64,000 bases of DNA from Streptomyces uncialis (GTDB lineage Bacteria; Actinomycetota; Actinomycetes; Streptomycetales; Streptomycetaceae). Of the stretch, positions 1 through 11,300 are shown piece by piece; positions within the stretch are counted from its first letter, which is position 1, and each line of letters opens with the position of its first letter. Location of the stretch: the NCBI RefSeq assembly GCF_001905345.1, contig NZ_LFBV01000001.1, forward strand, positions 1,809,321 through 1,873,320, written 5' to 3'. A program made the translations under genes and the position numbers. Under the pieces are notes generated by a model. It saw only the letters and a program-made list of their open reading frames with translations, was not told where the DNA came from and made no database searches.

Positions 1-924
1 GCCCGCTACCACTTCGGCTGGGAGCGCGCGGACGGCACCCCGGCCGCGGGCAACGCGGGCAAGGCCATCCGGCCCGCGCTCGTGCTGGCCGCGGTACGGG
101 CCCTCGGCGGGCGGCCCAAGGACGCGGTACGGGCCGCGGCGGCGGTGGAGGTGATCCACAACTTCACGCTGCTGCACGACGATGTGATGGACCGTGACGC
201 CACCCGCCGCCACCGGCCCACCGCGTGGAGCGTGTTCGGCGACGCGGACGCGATCCTCGCGGGGGACGCGCTCCAGGCCCTCGGGTACGTCATGCTCGCC
301 GGTGATCCGCATCCCGGGGCGGCCCGGGCGGCGGCCCGCCTCGCCACCTGTGTGGTGGAGCTGTGCGCGGGACAGCAGTCCGACACGGCGATGGAACGGC
401 AGGCGCCGGGCGAGGTCACCCTTGACGGCTGCCTCGCCATGGCCGAGGCCAAGACCGGGGCGCTGCTCGGCTGCGCCTGTGCGATCGGCGCGGTGTACGC
501 GGGGGCGGGGGAGGAGGAGGTCGCGGCGCTGGACGCGTTCGGCCGGGAGGCCGGGCTGGCGTTCCAGCTGATCGACGACGTGATCGGGATCTGGGGTGAT
601 CCCCGGCGTACCGGGAAGCCGGCCGGGGCCGATCTCCTCGCCCGCAAGAAGTCCCTGCCGGTGGTGGCGGCGCTGGGTTCCGGGACGGCGGCGGGGGCTG
701 AGCTGGCGCTGCTGTACGGGGTGCCCGCCGATCCCTCCGACGCGGCGGCGCTCGCGCGGACGGTGCGGGTGGTGGAGGCGGCGGGGGGACGGGACTGGGC
801 GCAGCTCCAGGCCGGGGACCGGATGTCGCGGGCGGTGCAGTGTCTTGCGCGGGCGGTGGGGGAGCCCGCGGCTGCGGGGGAGCTGCTGGCGCTGGCGGAG
901 TTCGTGACCCGCCGCACGGTGTGA
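1..924 (+). CDS. Polyprenyl (geranylgeranyl-type) diphosphate synthase, 5' end outside the window
   Basis: Trans-prenyltransferase that joins isopentenyl diphosphate to an allylic diphosphate. The frame is open from base 1, so the start lies upstream; 307 codons are visible. The first Asp-rich motif DDVMD (about residues 60-64 of the visible part) and the second, DDVIGIWGD, are both intact, and a GKAIRPAL segment near the start is typical of the family. The product chain length cannot be read from sequence. The visible opening resembles Streptomyces prenyltransferases annotated as encapsulin cargo; that is a memory-based comparison, not evidence. The gene ends just before a repeat cluster and no terminator hairpin is obvious. 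Confidence 0.9.
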   Translation, partial: ARYHFGWERADGTPAAGNAGKAIRPALVLAAVRALGGRPKDAVRAAAAVEVIHNFTLLHDDVMDRDATRRHRPTAWSVFGDADAILAGDALQALGYVMLAGDPHPGAARAAARLATCVVELCAGQQSDTAMERQAPGEVTLDGCLAMAEAKTGALLGCACAIGAVYAGAGEEEVAALDAFGREAGLAFQLIDDVIGIWGDPRRTGKPAGADLLARKKSLPVVAALGSGTAAGAELALLYGVPADPSDAAALARTVRVVEAAGGRDWAQLQAGDRMSRAVQCLARAVGEPAAAGELLALAEFVTRRTV

Positions 925-944
925 ACCGCGGGTCGCCTTCGCTT

Positions 945-1850
945 GCGCTTTCCAGGTCTGTCCGGCTGGGCGCGGTTGTCCCTGTGCCGTCGCTCGGTGG
1001 GGTGCGCAGTTCCCCGCGCCCCTTTGGGGCGCGTCCGGTCGGTTCTTCGGGTCGGTGCCGGTCGGGATTCTCCGTCCTCGATCCGACACGCTCGGTACGA
1101 CGTCCGGTGACCCGACTGAAGAGCATCGGAGTCTGCGGGCAGAGATTCCCGCCCACCCCCTCCCGTAGTCGAGCGACTGCGCGAGGTGGGGGGTTGGACC
1201 CCAACCGGGCTGATGCCGGCCCGCACCCTGACGGCAGCCCCAGGGGACGCCCCCAAAGGCCCGCGGGGAACTGCGCGAGCAACCACGGACCACCCGCACC
1301 CGAACGGGAACCGTAAGAGGCGCGACCTCAGGGGCGCGGGGAACTGCGCGAAAACGAGGACCGACCCGCACCTGAAGAGTGACCGCAAATGGGGCAGCAT
1401 CCAGGGGCGCGGGGAACTGCGCACCCCCGTCCGACCCGCACAGGAACAAGCGCGTCACGCCGGACAGACCTCGGAAGCGCAAGCGAAGGCGGCCCGCGGG
1501 GAACTGCGCGAAAACGAGGACCGGGCCGCACCCGAAGAGCGACCGCAAGGGGGCAGCATCCAGGGGCGCGGGGAACTGCGCACCCGACGAGCGACGGCAC
1601 AGGAACAAGCGCGTCACGCCGGACAGACCTCGGAAGCGCAAGCGAAGGCGGCCCGCGGGGAACTGCGCACCCCCGTCCGGCCCGCACAGGAACAAGTACG
1701 TCCAGGTGGGGAACCCCAGGGGCGCGAGCGAAGGCGGCCCGCGGGGAACTGCGCACCCCCGTCCGGCCCGCACAGGAACAAGTACGTCCAGGTGGGGAAC
1801 CCCGGAACCCCGGAAGCGCGAGCGAAGGCGGGTCGTTTAGGGTCAAGGGG
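945..1850. repeat. Mosaic intergenic repeat cluster A
   Basis: Almost the whole gap between the prenyltransferase and the GNAT gene is repeat. One reverse copy of the 19-base block (GCGCAGTTCCCCGCGCCCC) sits at 1004-1022, followed by the conserved core (1026-1168), then a run of forward copies or close variants near 1258, 1331-1349, 1404-1422, 1491, 1563-1581, 1650 and 1736. Spacing is 70-89 bp. Between the constant blocks are interchangeable cassettes, for example one containing GACCCGCACAGGAACAAG and one containing CCCGAAGAGCGACCGCAA. Open frames exist in all phases but shift with the repeat period, so this is not read as coding. Confidence 0.85.
1026..1168 (+). repeat. Core element of the mosaic repeat, copy 1
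   Basis: About 143 bp shared with copies at 36408-36550 (inverted), 41012-41155, 51057-51199 and 60326-60469. It begins in GGCGCGTCCGG and includes GGTGCCGGTCGGGATTCTCC and GCAGAGATTCCCGCCCAC. The complement of 1148-1164 reads GGGAGGGGGTGGGCGGG, a four-run G-quadruplex motif. Confidence 0.8.
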
Positions 1851-1886
1851 TCCGGGGTGCGGGCTTGTTGAGGGGTGGAGGGCGGG

Positions 1887-2480
1887 ATGGCTGTGGTGAT
1901 CCGGGCTGCGGGGGCCGGCGACCGGGAAGCCGTGGTGCGGCTGCTGGACGCCGCGTTCCACGACGACCCCGTGAGCAACTGGGTCTTCCCCGAGGAGGAG
2001 TCGTTCCGCCGGGGCCACCCGCTGCTGATGGGCGCCTTCCTGGACCTCGTCCTGGAGGGTGGCCGGGTCGACCTCGCCGAGGACGGCTCCGCCGTGGCCC
2101 TGTGGCTGTCGGTGCCCGAGGGCGCGCACGACGAGGACGACGACGGCCCGGCCCTGCTGCGGCAGGCCATCGACCCGGACAACAAGCGCGTCGAGGCGGT
2201 GGGCCGCCTCACCAGCGGTATCCACCCCACGCACACGGCCCACGAGTACCTGTGGATGATCGCGGTCGACCCGGCCCGCCGGGGCGAGGGACTGGGCACG
2301 GCCCTGATCGCCGCGGCCTTGGAGCGCTGCGACCGGGACGGCACCGCCGCGTACCTGGAGGCCAGCAGCGCCCGCAGCCGGGACCTGTACACCCGGCTCG
2401 GGTACACCGTCCTCGACCCGGTGCTGGAGCTGCCGGACGGTCCGACGATGTGGCCCATGTGGCGGGAACCGCGCGGTTAG
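1887..2480 (+). CDS. GNAT-family N-acetyltransferase
   Basis: Predicted cytosolic acetyl-CoA-dependent acyltransferase of 197 residues; the acceptor is unknown. The acetyl-CoA loop (Q/R-x-x-G-x-G/A) is visible as RRGEGLGTA, preceded by the beta-4 strand YLWMIAVDP and followed by a C-terminal YTRLGY segment, the usual GNAT order. ATG at 1887 is chosen because GGAGG lies at 1877-1881, 5 bases upstream; an in-frame GTG at 1875 has no better site. It is followed after 4 bp by the ATP-grasp gene, so the two are probably co-transcribed. It begins right at the edge of repeat cluster A, which may carry its promoter. Confidence 0.85.
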   Translation: MAVVIRAAGAGDREAVVRLLDAAFHDDPVSNWVFPEEESFRRGHPLLMGAFLDLVLEGGRVDLAEDGSAVALWLSVPEGAHDEDDDGPALLRQAIDPDNKRVEAVGRLTSGIHPTHTAHEYLWMIAVDPARRGEGLGTALIAAALERCDRDGTAAYLEASSARSRDLYTRLGYTVLDPVLELPDGPTMWPMWREPRG

Positions 2481-2484
2481 CGCC

Positions 2485-3273
2485 GTGCCGGGGACCCGGG
2501 CGCTGTTCGCGGTGGCGCAGCGGCCGACCGTGACCCGGGAACTCCTCGCGGACACGGCGCGCCGCCGGGGCATGGACGTCGAGGTGCCGGTGCCGGGCGG
2601 TGGACGGACCGGGCGCGCCGCGCACTACTACGGCGGCCCCGGCTTCGCCGCCGGTGTCGTGGACGGCCTGGGCGTGGCGCTCCTCGAACCGGACGCCGAC
2701 TGGCTGCCCCGGTTGCCGCGTGAGTGGACCGGGCGCCGGATCGCGACGACCGACCTCGCGGCGGCCCGCCGGCTCACCCGGCCCGCGTTCCTCAAGCCGC
2801 CGACGGCGAAGACGTTCCCCGCGGCGGTGTACCCGGACGGGCGGGACCTCGCGCCGGAGCTGCCCCCGGACACCCCCGTGCAGATGAGTGAAGTGGTGCG
2901 CTGGGCGGCCGAGTACCGGCTGTTCGTGCTGGACGGCACGGTCCGCACCGGCTCCCGTTACGCCACCCACGGTCTGCTGGACGCGGCGCCGCTCGCGGCG
3001 GACCCCCGGGCGGACGCCGTCTCGGACTTCGCCGCCCGGCTGCTCGCCGGACACGCGGACACGCTGCCGAGCGCGGTGGTGCTGGATGTGGGGCTGCTGG
3101 CCGGGGACGAGCCGGGCTGGGCCGTCGTGGAGGCCAACATGGCGTGGTTCAGCACCTGTTACGCGGCGGACCCGGAACGCTGTCTGGACGTGGTCCTGCG
3201 GGCGGCCGGACCACGGGACCGGATACGCGACGGTGACCGGCGGTTCGTCGTCGCCGGACGGGGCGCCCCCTGA
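2485..3273 (+). CDS. ATP-grasp domain protein (DUF4343-like)
   Basis: 262 residues, GTG start 4 bp after the GNAT stop. The C-terminal half has ATP-grasp features: a lysine-bearing strand FLKPPTAKTFPA, a YRLFVLDG strand and the metal-binding-like VVEANMAW segment. Enzymes of this fold join a carboxylate to an amine or thiol through an acyl phosphate; the substrate here is not known. The N-terminal part (about residues 1-90) is the variable pre-ATP-grasp region. Proximity to a GNAT gene suggests a two-gene unit modifying a small molecule or peptide, but that is inference only. Confidence 0.75.
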   Translation: MPGTRALFAVAQRPTVTRELLADTARRRGMDVEVPVPGGGRTGRAAHYYGGPGFAAGVVDGLGVALLEPDADWLPRLPREWTGRRIATTDLAAARRLTRPAFLKPPTAKTFPAAVYPDGRDLAPELPPDTPVQMSEVVRWAAEYRLFVLDGTVRTGSRYATHGLLDAAPLAADPRADAVSDFAARLLAGHADTLPSAVVLDVGLLAGDEPGWAVVEANMAWFSTCYAADPERCLDVVLRAAGPRDRIRDGDRRFVVAGRGAP

Positions 3274-3319
3274 CCGCGAGGCACTTGCGTGCCCCGGGGG
3301 TCTCACGGATGCTGCCAGG

Positions 3320-3925
3320 ATGATCAGAGTGCTGGTGGCCGAGGATCTGCACGTGGTGCGCGCCGGGCTGGTGCTGCTGCTCGACGAGGCGTTCGACATC
3401 GAGGTCGTGGCCGATGTGAGCAGCGGTGACGCGGTGATCCCCGCCGCTCTGGCGCGGCGCCCGGACGTCGCCGTCCTGGACATCGGGATGCCGGGCACGG
3501 ACGGGCTGACCACCGCGCTGCGGTTGCGTGAGCGGCTGCCGGACTGCCGGTCGCTGCTGCTCACCGCGATGGACCGGCCGGGCCATCTGCGGCGGGCGCT
3601 CGACGCGGGGCTGCCGGGGTTCCTGCTGAAGTCGGTGGCGCCCGAGCGGCTGCTGGAGGCGGTGCGGACGGTGGCCGGGGGCGGCCGGATGATCGACCCG
3701 GCGCTGCTGGACGAGGCGTGGGCGTTCGGGGAGTGTCCGCTCACCGAGCGGGAGACGGAGATCCTGCGGCTGGCGGGCGACGGCGCGGACGCCCGGGAGA
3801 TCGCCGTCGGGCTGTCCCTGAGTATCGGCACGGTCCGCAACCGGCTGTCGGACGTGATCCGCAAACTGCACGCCCGCACCCTGGTGGACGCGGTACGGAT
3901 CGCGGGGCGCAACGGCTGGACGTGA
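3320..3925 (+). CDS. NarL/FixJ-type two-component response regulator
   Basis: 201 residues. The N-terminal receiver domain has the acidic pair (EDLH) near residue 8, phospho-acceptor Asp54 in VAVLDIGMPG, and the conserved Lys in LLKS. The C-terminal LuxR-type helix-turn-helix runs from LTERETEIL to LVDAVRIA. ATG at 3320 is chosen because an upstream extension in the same frame would overlap the ATP-grasp gene and precede the receiver fold. The likely partner kinase is the convergent gene at 3962-5173, 36 bp away. A convergent regulator/kinase pair is less usual than an operon. Confidence 0.9.
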   Translation: MIRVLVAEDLHVVRAGLVLLLDEAFDIEVVADVSSGDAVIPAALARRPDVAVLDIGMPGTDGLTTALRLRERLPDCRSLLLTAMDRPGHLRRALDAGLPGFLLKSVAPERLLEAVRTVAGGGRMIDPALLDEAWAFGECPLTERETEILRLAGDGADAREIAVGLSLSIGTVRNRLSDVIRKLHARTLVDAVRIAGRNGWT

Positions 3926-3961
3926 GGCGGGGAGCGCGGTCCGGTGGGCCGGGTCGGCGGG

Positions 3962-5173
3962 TCACCCGGTCCGTGCGTCGTGCATGGCCGGGCGGGGCTC
4001 CGGGTCGGGCGGGACGGGGACCCGGGCGACCACCCGGAACAGGCCGCCCGCCCGGGGGCCGGACACCGTCAGTGAGCCGCCGAGGGCCGTGACGCGGACG
4101 GCGAGGCTGGTGAGTCCGGTGCCGTCGTGCGCTCCGGGCGCGGGCCGTACGGGTACGCCGTCGTTCTCGACGGTGAGTTCGGCGGAGCCGTCCCCGTGGC
4201 GCAGTGTGATCGAGCAGACCCGGGCCTGGCTGTGCCGCAGCACATTGGACAGGCACTCGCGCAGCACCGCGCCGAAGCAGGTGCCGACGGCCGCCGGGAC
4301 CCGGGGTCCGTCCTGGGTGACGCGTACCCGTACCTCGGCGGCCTCCAGCGCGGCGCGGGCCGACGCCAGTTCGCGTCCGAGGGAGAGGCTGACCCGGTCG
4401 CGGGCCACGCCGCGGACGTCGTGGTGCGCCTGGCGGGCCAGTTCCGCGAGGGCAACGAACTCCCGGCGGGCGGCGGCGGGGTCGTCGGTGGTCCGGGCCG
4501 CCGCCTCGCCGCGGACCGCGATGGCCGAAAGTGCCGCCCCCAGCAGATCGTGCAGATCCTGGGCCATCCGGGCGCGTTCCCGCTGGACGGCGGCCCGCGC
4601 GGTCTGGGTGCGGGCGGCGTGCGCCTGGACGGCGACCGACGCCAGCCGGACGATGCCGTAGACGACCAGGCCCACCACCAGGGTCCGCGCGGCCACGCCC
4701 ACGGCGGTCCGGTTGTCGACGGGGAGCAGGAAGATGACCACGGGGCCGCTGACCGTCACCATGGCCGCCGCGATCAGTCCGGACGGGCGGGGCAGCGACG
4801 CGAGGCTCGCGCCGAGCAGCAGTCCGAGGACGCTCAGCCAGATCTCCCGGAAGAGGAGCACGGGCAGATAGGTGAGCGCGGCCTGGGCGACCAGCAGCAG
4901 CATCCGCCGCCAGTGCGGATGCCGTCGCGCGTACTGGCCGAGCAGGGTGATCAGCAGCAGTACGGCGGTCAGCACGCTGACGGCCGTGGTGCGGTGGTCC
5001 AGGTCGAGGCCGTCGAGTCCGGTCCACATGTGCAGGAACATGATGCCGGTGACCGCGGCGAGCGCCACGAGCGTCAGCCGGGAGACCAGCAGCGCCCTCG
5101 GGGAGACGTCCCGGGCCCTCGGTCCCAGCCGGCGCGCGGCGGCCCACGGCGGAGAGTCACGCACGTCAGACAC
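3962..5173 (-). CDS. DesK-type sensor histidine kinase
   Basis: 403 residues from a GTG at 5173, which has a G-rich site upstream; the frame is open further but the extra residues look non-coding. The N-terminal half has five or six hydrophobic membrane segments and no large extracellular domain, followed by a HisKA_3 dimerisation helix with the phospho-acceptor His at about residue 208 (RMAQDLHDLLG). The HATPase_c N-box is RECLSNVLRHS and the G-box GTGLTSL. It is expected to sense a membrane or intramembrane cue and phosphorylate a NarL-type regulator, most likely the product of 3320-3925, with which it is convergent. Confidence 0.88.
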   Translation of the reverse strand: MSDVRDSPPWAAARRLGPRARDVSPRALLVSRLTLVALAAVTGIMFLHMWTGLDGLDLDHRTTAVSVLTAVLLLITLLGQYARRHPHWRRMLLLVAQAALTYLPVLLFREIWLSVLGLLLGASLASLPRPSGLIAAAMVTVSGPVVIFLLPVDNRTAVGVAARTLVVGLVVYGIVRLASVAVQAHAARTQTARAAVQRERARMAQDLHDLLGAALSAIAVRGEAAARTTDDPAAARREFVALAELARQAHHDVRGVARDRVSLSLGRELASARAALEAAEVRVRVTQDGPRVPAAVGTCFGAVLRECLSNVLRHSQARVCSITLRHGDGSAELTVENDGVPVRPAPGAHDGTGLTSLAVRVTALGGSLTVSGPRAGGLFRVVARVPVPPDPEPRPAMHDARTG

Positions 5174-5322
5174 CCCAGCCCCCCTGGTCCGTAACGCGGC
5201 GCATGTGAACGTGCACAGTACAAGTGAAGATCTCACGGGCGCGGCGTGAATATGTCAATTCCGGTCGTCGCGGGGCCTCGGTTGGATGTGCTCCACACCC
5301 TCACCGAGAGAGGCACCCCGAC

Positions 5323-8300
5323 GTGACTGACACCCCAGGGCCCGCCGACGAGTGGCAGGGCTCCGTGCTCGCGCTCCAGCGGCGCAGACGGATACTGCCG
5401 CGTGTGGCGGTCGCCGTCGCGGCCGTACTGACGGTCGAGGCGGCCGTGATCGTCGCCGCCACCGGCCAGGCCGTCGCCGTACCGGCCGCGGAGCGCGAGG
5501 CCGCCGCGGAGGCTGAGCCGAAGCCGGTGAGGAAGGCCGGACCCCGGCAGGCGGAGGACATCCCGTCCGCGCGGGTCGCGGCCCGGCTCGCCGGACACCG
5601 GGTGGAGGCGCTCAGCGAACGGAGTGAGACCTCGACCACCTGGGCGAACAAGGACGGCAGTCTCACCACCGAACTGGCCGCGGGGCCGGTCCGCTTCGAG
5701 CGGGACGGGAAGTGGGTCGGCGTCGATGTGGAGCTGGCCGGGCAGCCGGACGGCAGTGTCGCGCCCGCCGCGCATCCGAATGGCTTGAAACTGTCCGGTG
5801 GCGAGGGCCGTCCGGCGTCGTCGCTGCGGGCCGCGCAGCGGTCCGGGGCGGTCGACCTGGTCACCCTCGGTCAGGGCGGCGAGCAGCTCACCCTGCGCTG
5901 GAAGGGCGGTCTGCCCGAGCCGCGGCTGAAGGGCACCCGCGCCGAGTACGTCGACGCCGTGCCCGGCGCGGACGTGGTGGTCGAGGCGACGCGTACCGGC
6001 TTCGAGCAGTACGTCGAGGTGAAGGAGCGGCCCGCGGCGGGCTACTCGTACACGCTGCCGCTGACGGCCAAGGGGCTGAAGGCCAAGCAGCTGGCGGACG
6101 GCAGTGTGCTGTTCACCGACCGCAGGAACAAGAAGCGGGCTGTCATGCCCGCGCCAGTCATGTGGGACGCGGCGGTGGACAAGGTCTCCGGCGAGCACAC
6201 CCACCGCGCCCGGGTCGGGATGAAGGTCGTCCAGCGCGCGGACGGCGTGGACCTCGTCATCACCCCCGACGAGAAGTTCCTCGCCGACCCCGCGACGAAG
6301 TACCCCGTCACCGTCGACCCGTCGACCTCGTCGCTCTCCAGCGTCTTCGACACCTACGTCCAGCAGGGCGAGACCGTCGACTGGTCCGCCGACACCGAAC
6401 TGGACCTCGGCAACCCCGGCACCAACAACCCCAATGGCACGCCCCGCACCGCCCGTTCCTTCCTCACCTGGAACACCTCGCCGGTCCGGGACGCGCTGAT
6501 CACCGACGCCAAGCTCAGCCTGTGGAACTTCCACTCCGGCAACACCACCTGCGCCGCGCAGCCCTGGGAGGTCTGGGCCACCGGCGCGGCCTCCACCTCG
6601 TCCCGCTGGACCGCACAGCCCGCGTGGACCGCCAAGCGCGCCACCTCCACCCAGACCCGCGGCAACCCGTCGTGCGCGGCCCAGCCCGACGGCTGGATCG
6701 ACGCGGACGTCACCACCCTCGTCCAGGAGTGGTCCTCCGCCAAGGCCACCCGCGGCCATATGGGACTGCGGGCCACCAGCGAGACGACCGTCCCGCAGTG
6801 GAAGCGCGTCAACTCCGCGAACGCCGCCGCGAACCCGCCGAAGCTGCGCGTCACCTACAACTACCGGCCGCGCACCGGCACCAAGCAGGAGGCCGGACCG
6901 CCGTTCTTCTCCTACGGCCCCACCTACCTGGTCAACACGACCACACCGACGCTGCGCGACACCTTCGTCGACGCCGACGGTGACAAGGTCAACGGCACCT
7001 TCCAGATCTTCGACAACGCCACCGACACCCAGGTCGGCAACGTCATCGTCTCCAAGTACACGCCGTCCGGCTCACCCGCGTCCGTGACCGTCCCCGCCGG
7101 GGTCCTCACCCACGGGAAGACGTACAAGTTCCGCACCAACCCGTACGACGGCGCGCACTACAACACCGGCTGGTCGGCGTGGAAGACGTTCACCGTCGAC
7201 ACCGCCGCGCCCTCCGCGCCCGGCGCGATCACCTCCACCGACTACCCGGCCGGGCAGTGGGTCAAGGGCGAGGGCCAGCCCGGCACCTTCCGGGTCACCC
7301 CGCCGGCCGCCGACCACAACTGGCTCGAATGGTCGCTCGACGGTGTGACCTGGACCAAGGCCGCCACCGGCGGCGCGTCCGCCGCGAAGGACCTCTCCGT
7401 CACCCCGCCGAAGAACGGCACCCACACCCTCCAGGTGCGGGCCGTCGACAAGGCCGACAACAAGTCCGAGGCCCGCGAGTACCTCTTCCACGCCGGACCC
7501 GGCGGCTTCGTCCAGCCCGCCGACGGCGAACGCACCGCACGCCGCCTCCCGCTCGTCGCCGAGGCGAAGGCGGGCACCTACGACTCCGCCGCCTTCTCCT
7601 GGCGCCGCTCCGAGGCCGACCCCTGGACGGCGATCCCCGCAGGTGACGTCACCGCCGCCGGGACCCCGCTCACCGGCTGGCCGGTACCGCTCGTCGCGGG
7701 CCGCAACGCCCCGCTCGTGTGGAACACCACCAGCACCGTCGACCCCGACGGAACCGTCCAGCTCAAGGCCGACTTCACCGGCCCCGGCGCCGCCACCAGC
7801 AGTACCGCGCCGCTGACCGTCGTCGTCGACCGCGACGCCGACGGAGCCGCCTCCACCGAGGTCGGCCCCGGCTCGGTGAACCTGCTCACCGGTGACCACA
7901 CCCTCTCCGAGACCGACGCGTCGTTCTTCGGCGTCAGCGTGTCCCGTACCGCCTCCTCCCGGACCCCCGACGCGGGGACCCGCCAGGAGGGCCAGGCCGC
8001 GATCTTCGGCAAGGAGTGGGTGGCCGGTACGGCCGCCGAGGGCACCGAGTCCGAGTACAGCCATCTGCGCAAGGTCTCCGACACCGCCGTCAGCGTCGTG
8101 TCCGACGAGGGCGACGCGCTCCACTTCACCGCCGACGCCGCCCGCACCGGCTGGGTCTCCGAGCCCGGCGCCGAGGACCTGACCCTGCGCGGCTCCGTCA
8201 CCGGCACCTTCACCCTCGCCGATGCCGAAGGCGTGGTGACCACCTTCACCAAGCCCGACCCGGCGGCCACCACCTGGCAGGTGTCCAGCACCCTCCAGGA

Positions 8301-11300
8301 CGGCCTCGGCTCCTCCACCACCACCGTGGTCTCCGAGACCGTCACCGTCGCGGGCAAGAAGCTGGCCCGCCCCAAGCGGATCATCGCGCCCACCTCGGCC
8401 GTGACCCCCGCCGCCTGCGAGACCGACCCGGCCACCAAGGGCTGCCGGGTCCTGGAGTTCGTCTACGCCACGGCCACCACGGCCACCGGCACGGTCACCG
8501 ACGCGGACTTCGGCGACTTCGGCGGCCAGCTCAAGCAGCTGAGGCTCTGGGCCACCGCGCCCGGCGCCGCGAACGCCACCGCCACCCCCGTCGCCGGATA
8601 CCGCTACGACTCCGCGGGCAAGCTCCGCCAGACCTGGGACCCCCGCACCGGCCGCCAGGCCCAGACCCAGTACTCGTACCGGGACGGCCGGGTGACCTGG
8701 CTGGAGCAGCCCGGCGAACTCCCGTACACCTACACGTACGGAAACGCGGGCGGCGCCGCCACCTCCGGCAACGGCATGCTGCTGAAGGCCGCGCGCGAGG
8801 GCCTGCGACCCGGCACCGCCGCCACCGTCGAGGGCGAGGCCGTCACCAGCCTCGTCTACGGCGTCCCGCTGACCGGCACCGCCGCCCCGCACGCCATGGG
8901 CAGCGCCGCCACCGCCGGCTGGGGCCAGCTCGACACCCCCAGCGACGCGACCGCCGTGTTCCCCGCCGACTCCGTACCGTCCTCCCACGACGGCACCGCG
9001 CTCACCGGCAACGGCTACACCCGGGCCACCGTCCACTACCTCAACGCCTCCGGCCGCCAGGTGAACACGGCCACCCCCGGCGGCCACCTCACCACCACCG
9101 AGTACGACCGCCACGGCAACACCGTCCGCGAACTGACCGCCGCCAACCGGGCCCTCGCGCTCGGCACCACGGACGCCCAGAAGGACCGGCTCACCGACCT
9201 CGGCATCATCGCCGCGCCCTCGGCCGAACGAGCCCATCTGCTGTCCACCACCTCCGTCCACAACGACAACGGCACCCGCGAGGAGGCCGAGTTCGGCCCG
9301 CTGCGCCGGGTCGACCTCACCGAGGACCTCAAGGACGGCAGCACCGTCCTGATCGGCTCCGGCACCTCCGTACCCGCCCGCGGCTGGACCGCCAAGCGCT
9401 ACGACGAGGGCCGCCCCACCGACGGCACCGCCAAGGTCAAGGACCAGGTCACCCTGGAGACCAAGGGCGCCCAGATCCGTGACCACGCCGCCGTCCACGC
9501 CGAGAAGCGCGTCACCTCGACCCGCTACGACTGGGCCAAGGGCCTGCCCACCCACACCGTCCAGGACCCCGGCGGACTGGCCCTGACCACCGTCACCGGC
9601 TACGACTCCCAGGGCCGCGTCGTCTCCCAGGCACTGCCCGGCGGCACCGCCACGAGCGCCAACACCCGGCTCACCGAGTACTGGACGGCCGGCGGCACCG
9701 GCCGCTGCGGGGGCCGCCCCGAATGGGCCGACCTGCTGTGCTGGACCGGCCCCGCCGGCGCCGTCACCGGCGGCGGCTCCCAGCCGTCCGCGCTGCCCGA
9801 CAGCCTCACCGAGTACGGCCTCTTCGGCCAGACCACCAAGGTCACCGACACGGCGGGCGGCACCACCCGCACCACGGCCACCGCGCACGACGACGCCGGA
9901 CGCCCCACCACGGTCACCGTCAGCGGCGGCCTCGGCCAGCCCGTCCCGGCGACCACCACCGGCTACGATCCGGCGACCGGCAAGGTCACCACGATCACCT
10001 CGCCCACCGCGGGCACGATCACCAAGGCGTACGACAAGCTCGGCCGCCTGCTGTCCTACACCGACGCCGACGGCGGGGTGACCACCACCGAGTACGACCT
10101 GCTCGACCGCCCCGTCAAGGAGACCGACTCCGTCCCCTCGACCGTCACCCACACCTACGACCACGCGGCCGAACCCCGGGGCCTGGCCACCCGCACCACC
10201 GACTCGGTCGCGGGCGCCTTCACCGCCACCTACGACGCGGACGGCTCCGTCGCCACCCAGAAACTGCCCGGCGGCCACAGCCTCACCGTCACCGAGGACA
10301 CCACCGGCGCCACCCTGTCCCGCGTCTACACCCGGGACAGCGACAACGTCACCCTGTTCACCGACACGGTCGCCGCATCCGTCCACGGCCAGGTCACCCG
10401 GCACCAGGGCTGGTCCGCGCAGAGCAACCAGTACGACGCCGTCGGACGCCTCGCCGCCGTCCAGGACACCGTCGGCGAGGTCTGCACACGCCGCGCCTAC
10501 GGCTTCGACACCCGCTCCAACCGCACCTCCCTGACCACCGCCACCGGCGCGTCCGGCGCCGCCTGCCCCACCACCGGAGGAACCACCACCACCCACACCT
10601 ACGACAGCGGCGACCGCCTCGTCGACACCGGCTGGACGTACGACGCCCTGGGCCGCACCACCGCCCTGCCCGGCACCACCCTCGGCTACCACGCCAACGA
10701 CCTCGCCCACCGGCAGACCACCGGCAACAGCCGCCAGACCTGGCAGCTCGACCCCGCGCTGCGCTTCCGCTCCTGGACCGTCGAGACCGGCGGCGGCACC
10801 ACCTGGACGCGGACCGCGAGCAAGGTCAACCACTACGACGGCGACGGCGACAACCCCCGCTGGACCGTGGAGGACCCGGCGACCGGGGAGATCACCCGCA
10901 ACGTCCAGGCCCCCGGCGGCGACCTCGGCGCCGTCACCGCGAGGACCGGAGGCACCGTCCTCCAGCTCTCCTCCGTCCACGGCGACGTGGCCCTCCAGCT
11001 CCCGCTGGACCCGGCCGAGGCACCGATCGCCCAGGACTCCGACGAGTACGGCAACCCCCGCGACGGCCGGACCCCCGCGCGCTACGACTGGCTCGGCGCC
11101 AAACAGCGCTCCAGCGAGACGCTCACCGGTCTGACCCTCATGGGCGTACGCCTCTACAACCCGGCGACCGGCCGCTTCCTGTCCCTCGACCCCGTCCACG
11201 GCGGCAGCGCCAACGCGTACGACTACACCTACGCCGACCCGCTGAACCAGTACGACCTCGACGGCCGCTGGATCCCGCTCGCCATCGCGGCGGTACGCGT

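Noticed and set aside
1379..1871. Several 150-160 residue frames across repeat cluster A
   Set aside because: They arise from the repeat units read in all phases; the repeats are not multiples of three, so no stable protein is encoded.
2888..3319. N-terminal extension of the NarL-type regulator into the ATP-grasp gene
   Set aside because: The receiver domain begins exactly at 3320; the upstream part is an out-of-frame overlap with the ATP-grasp gene.
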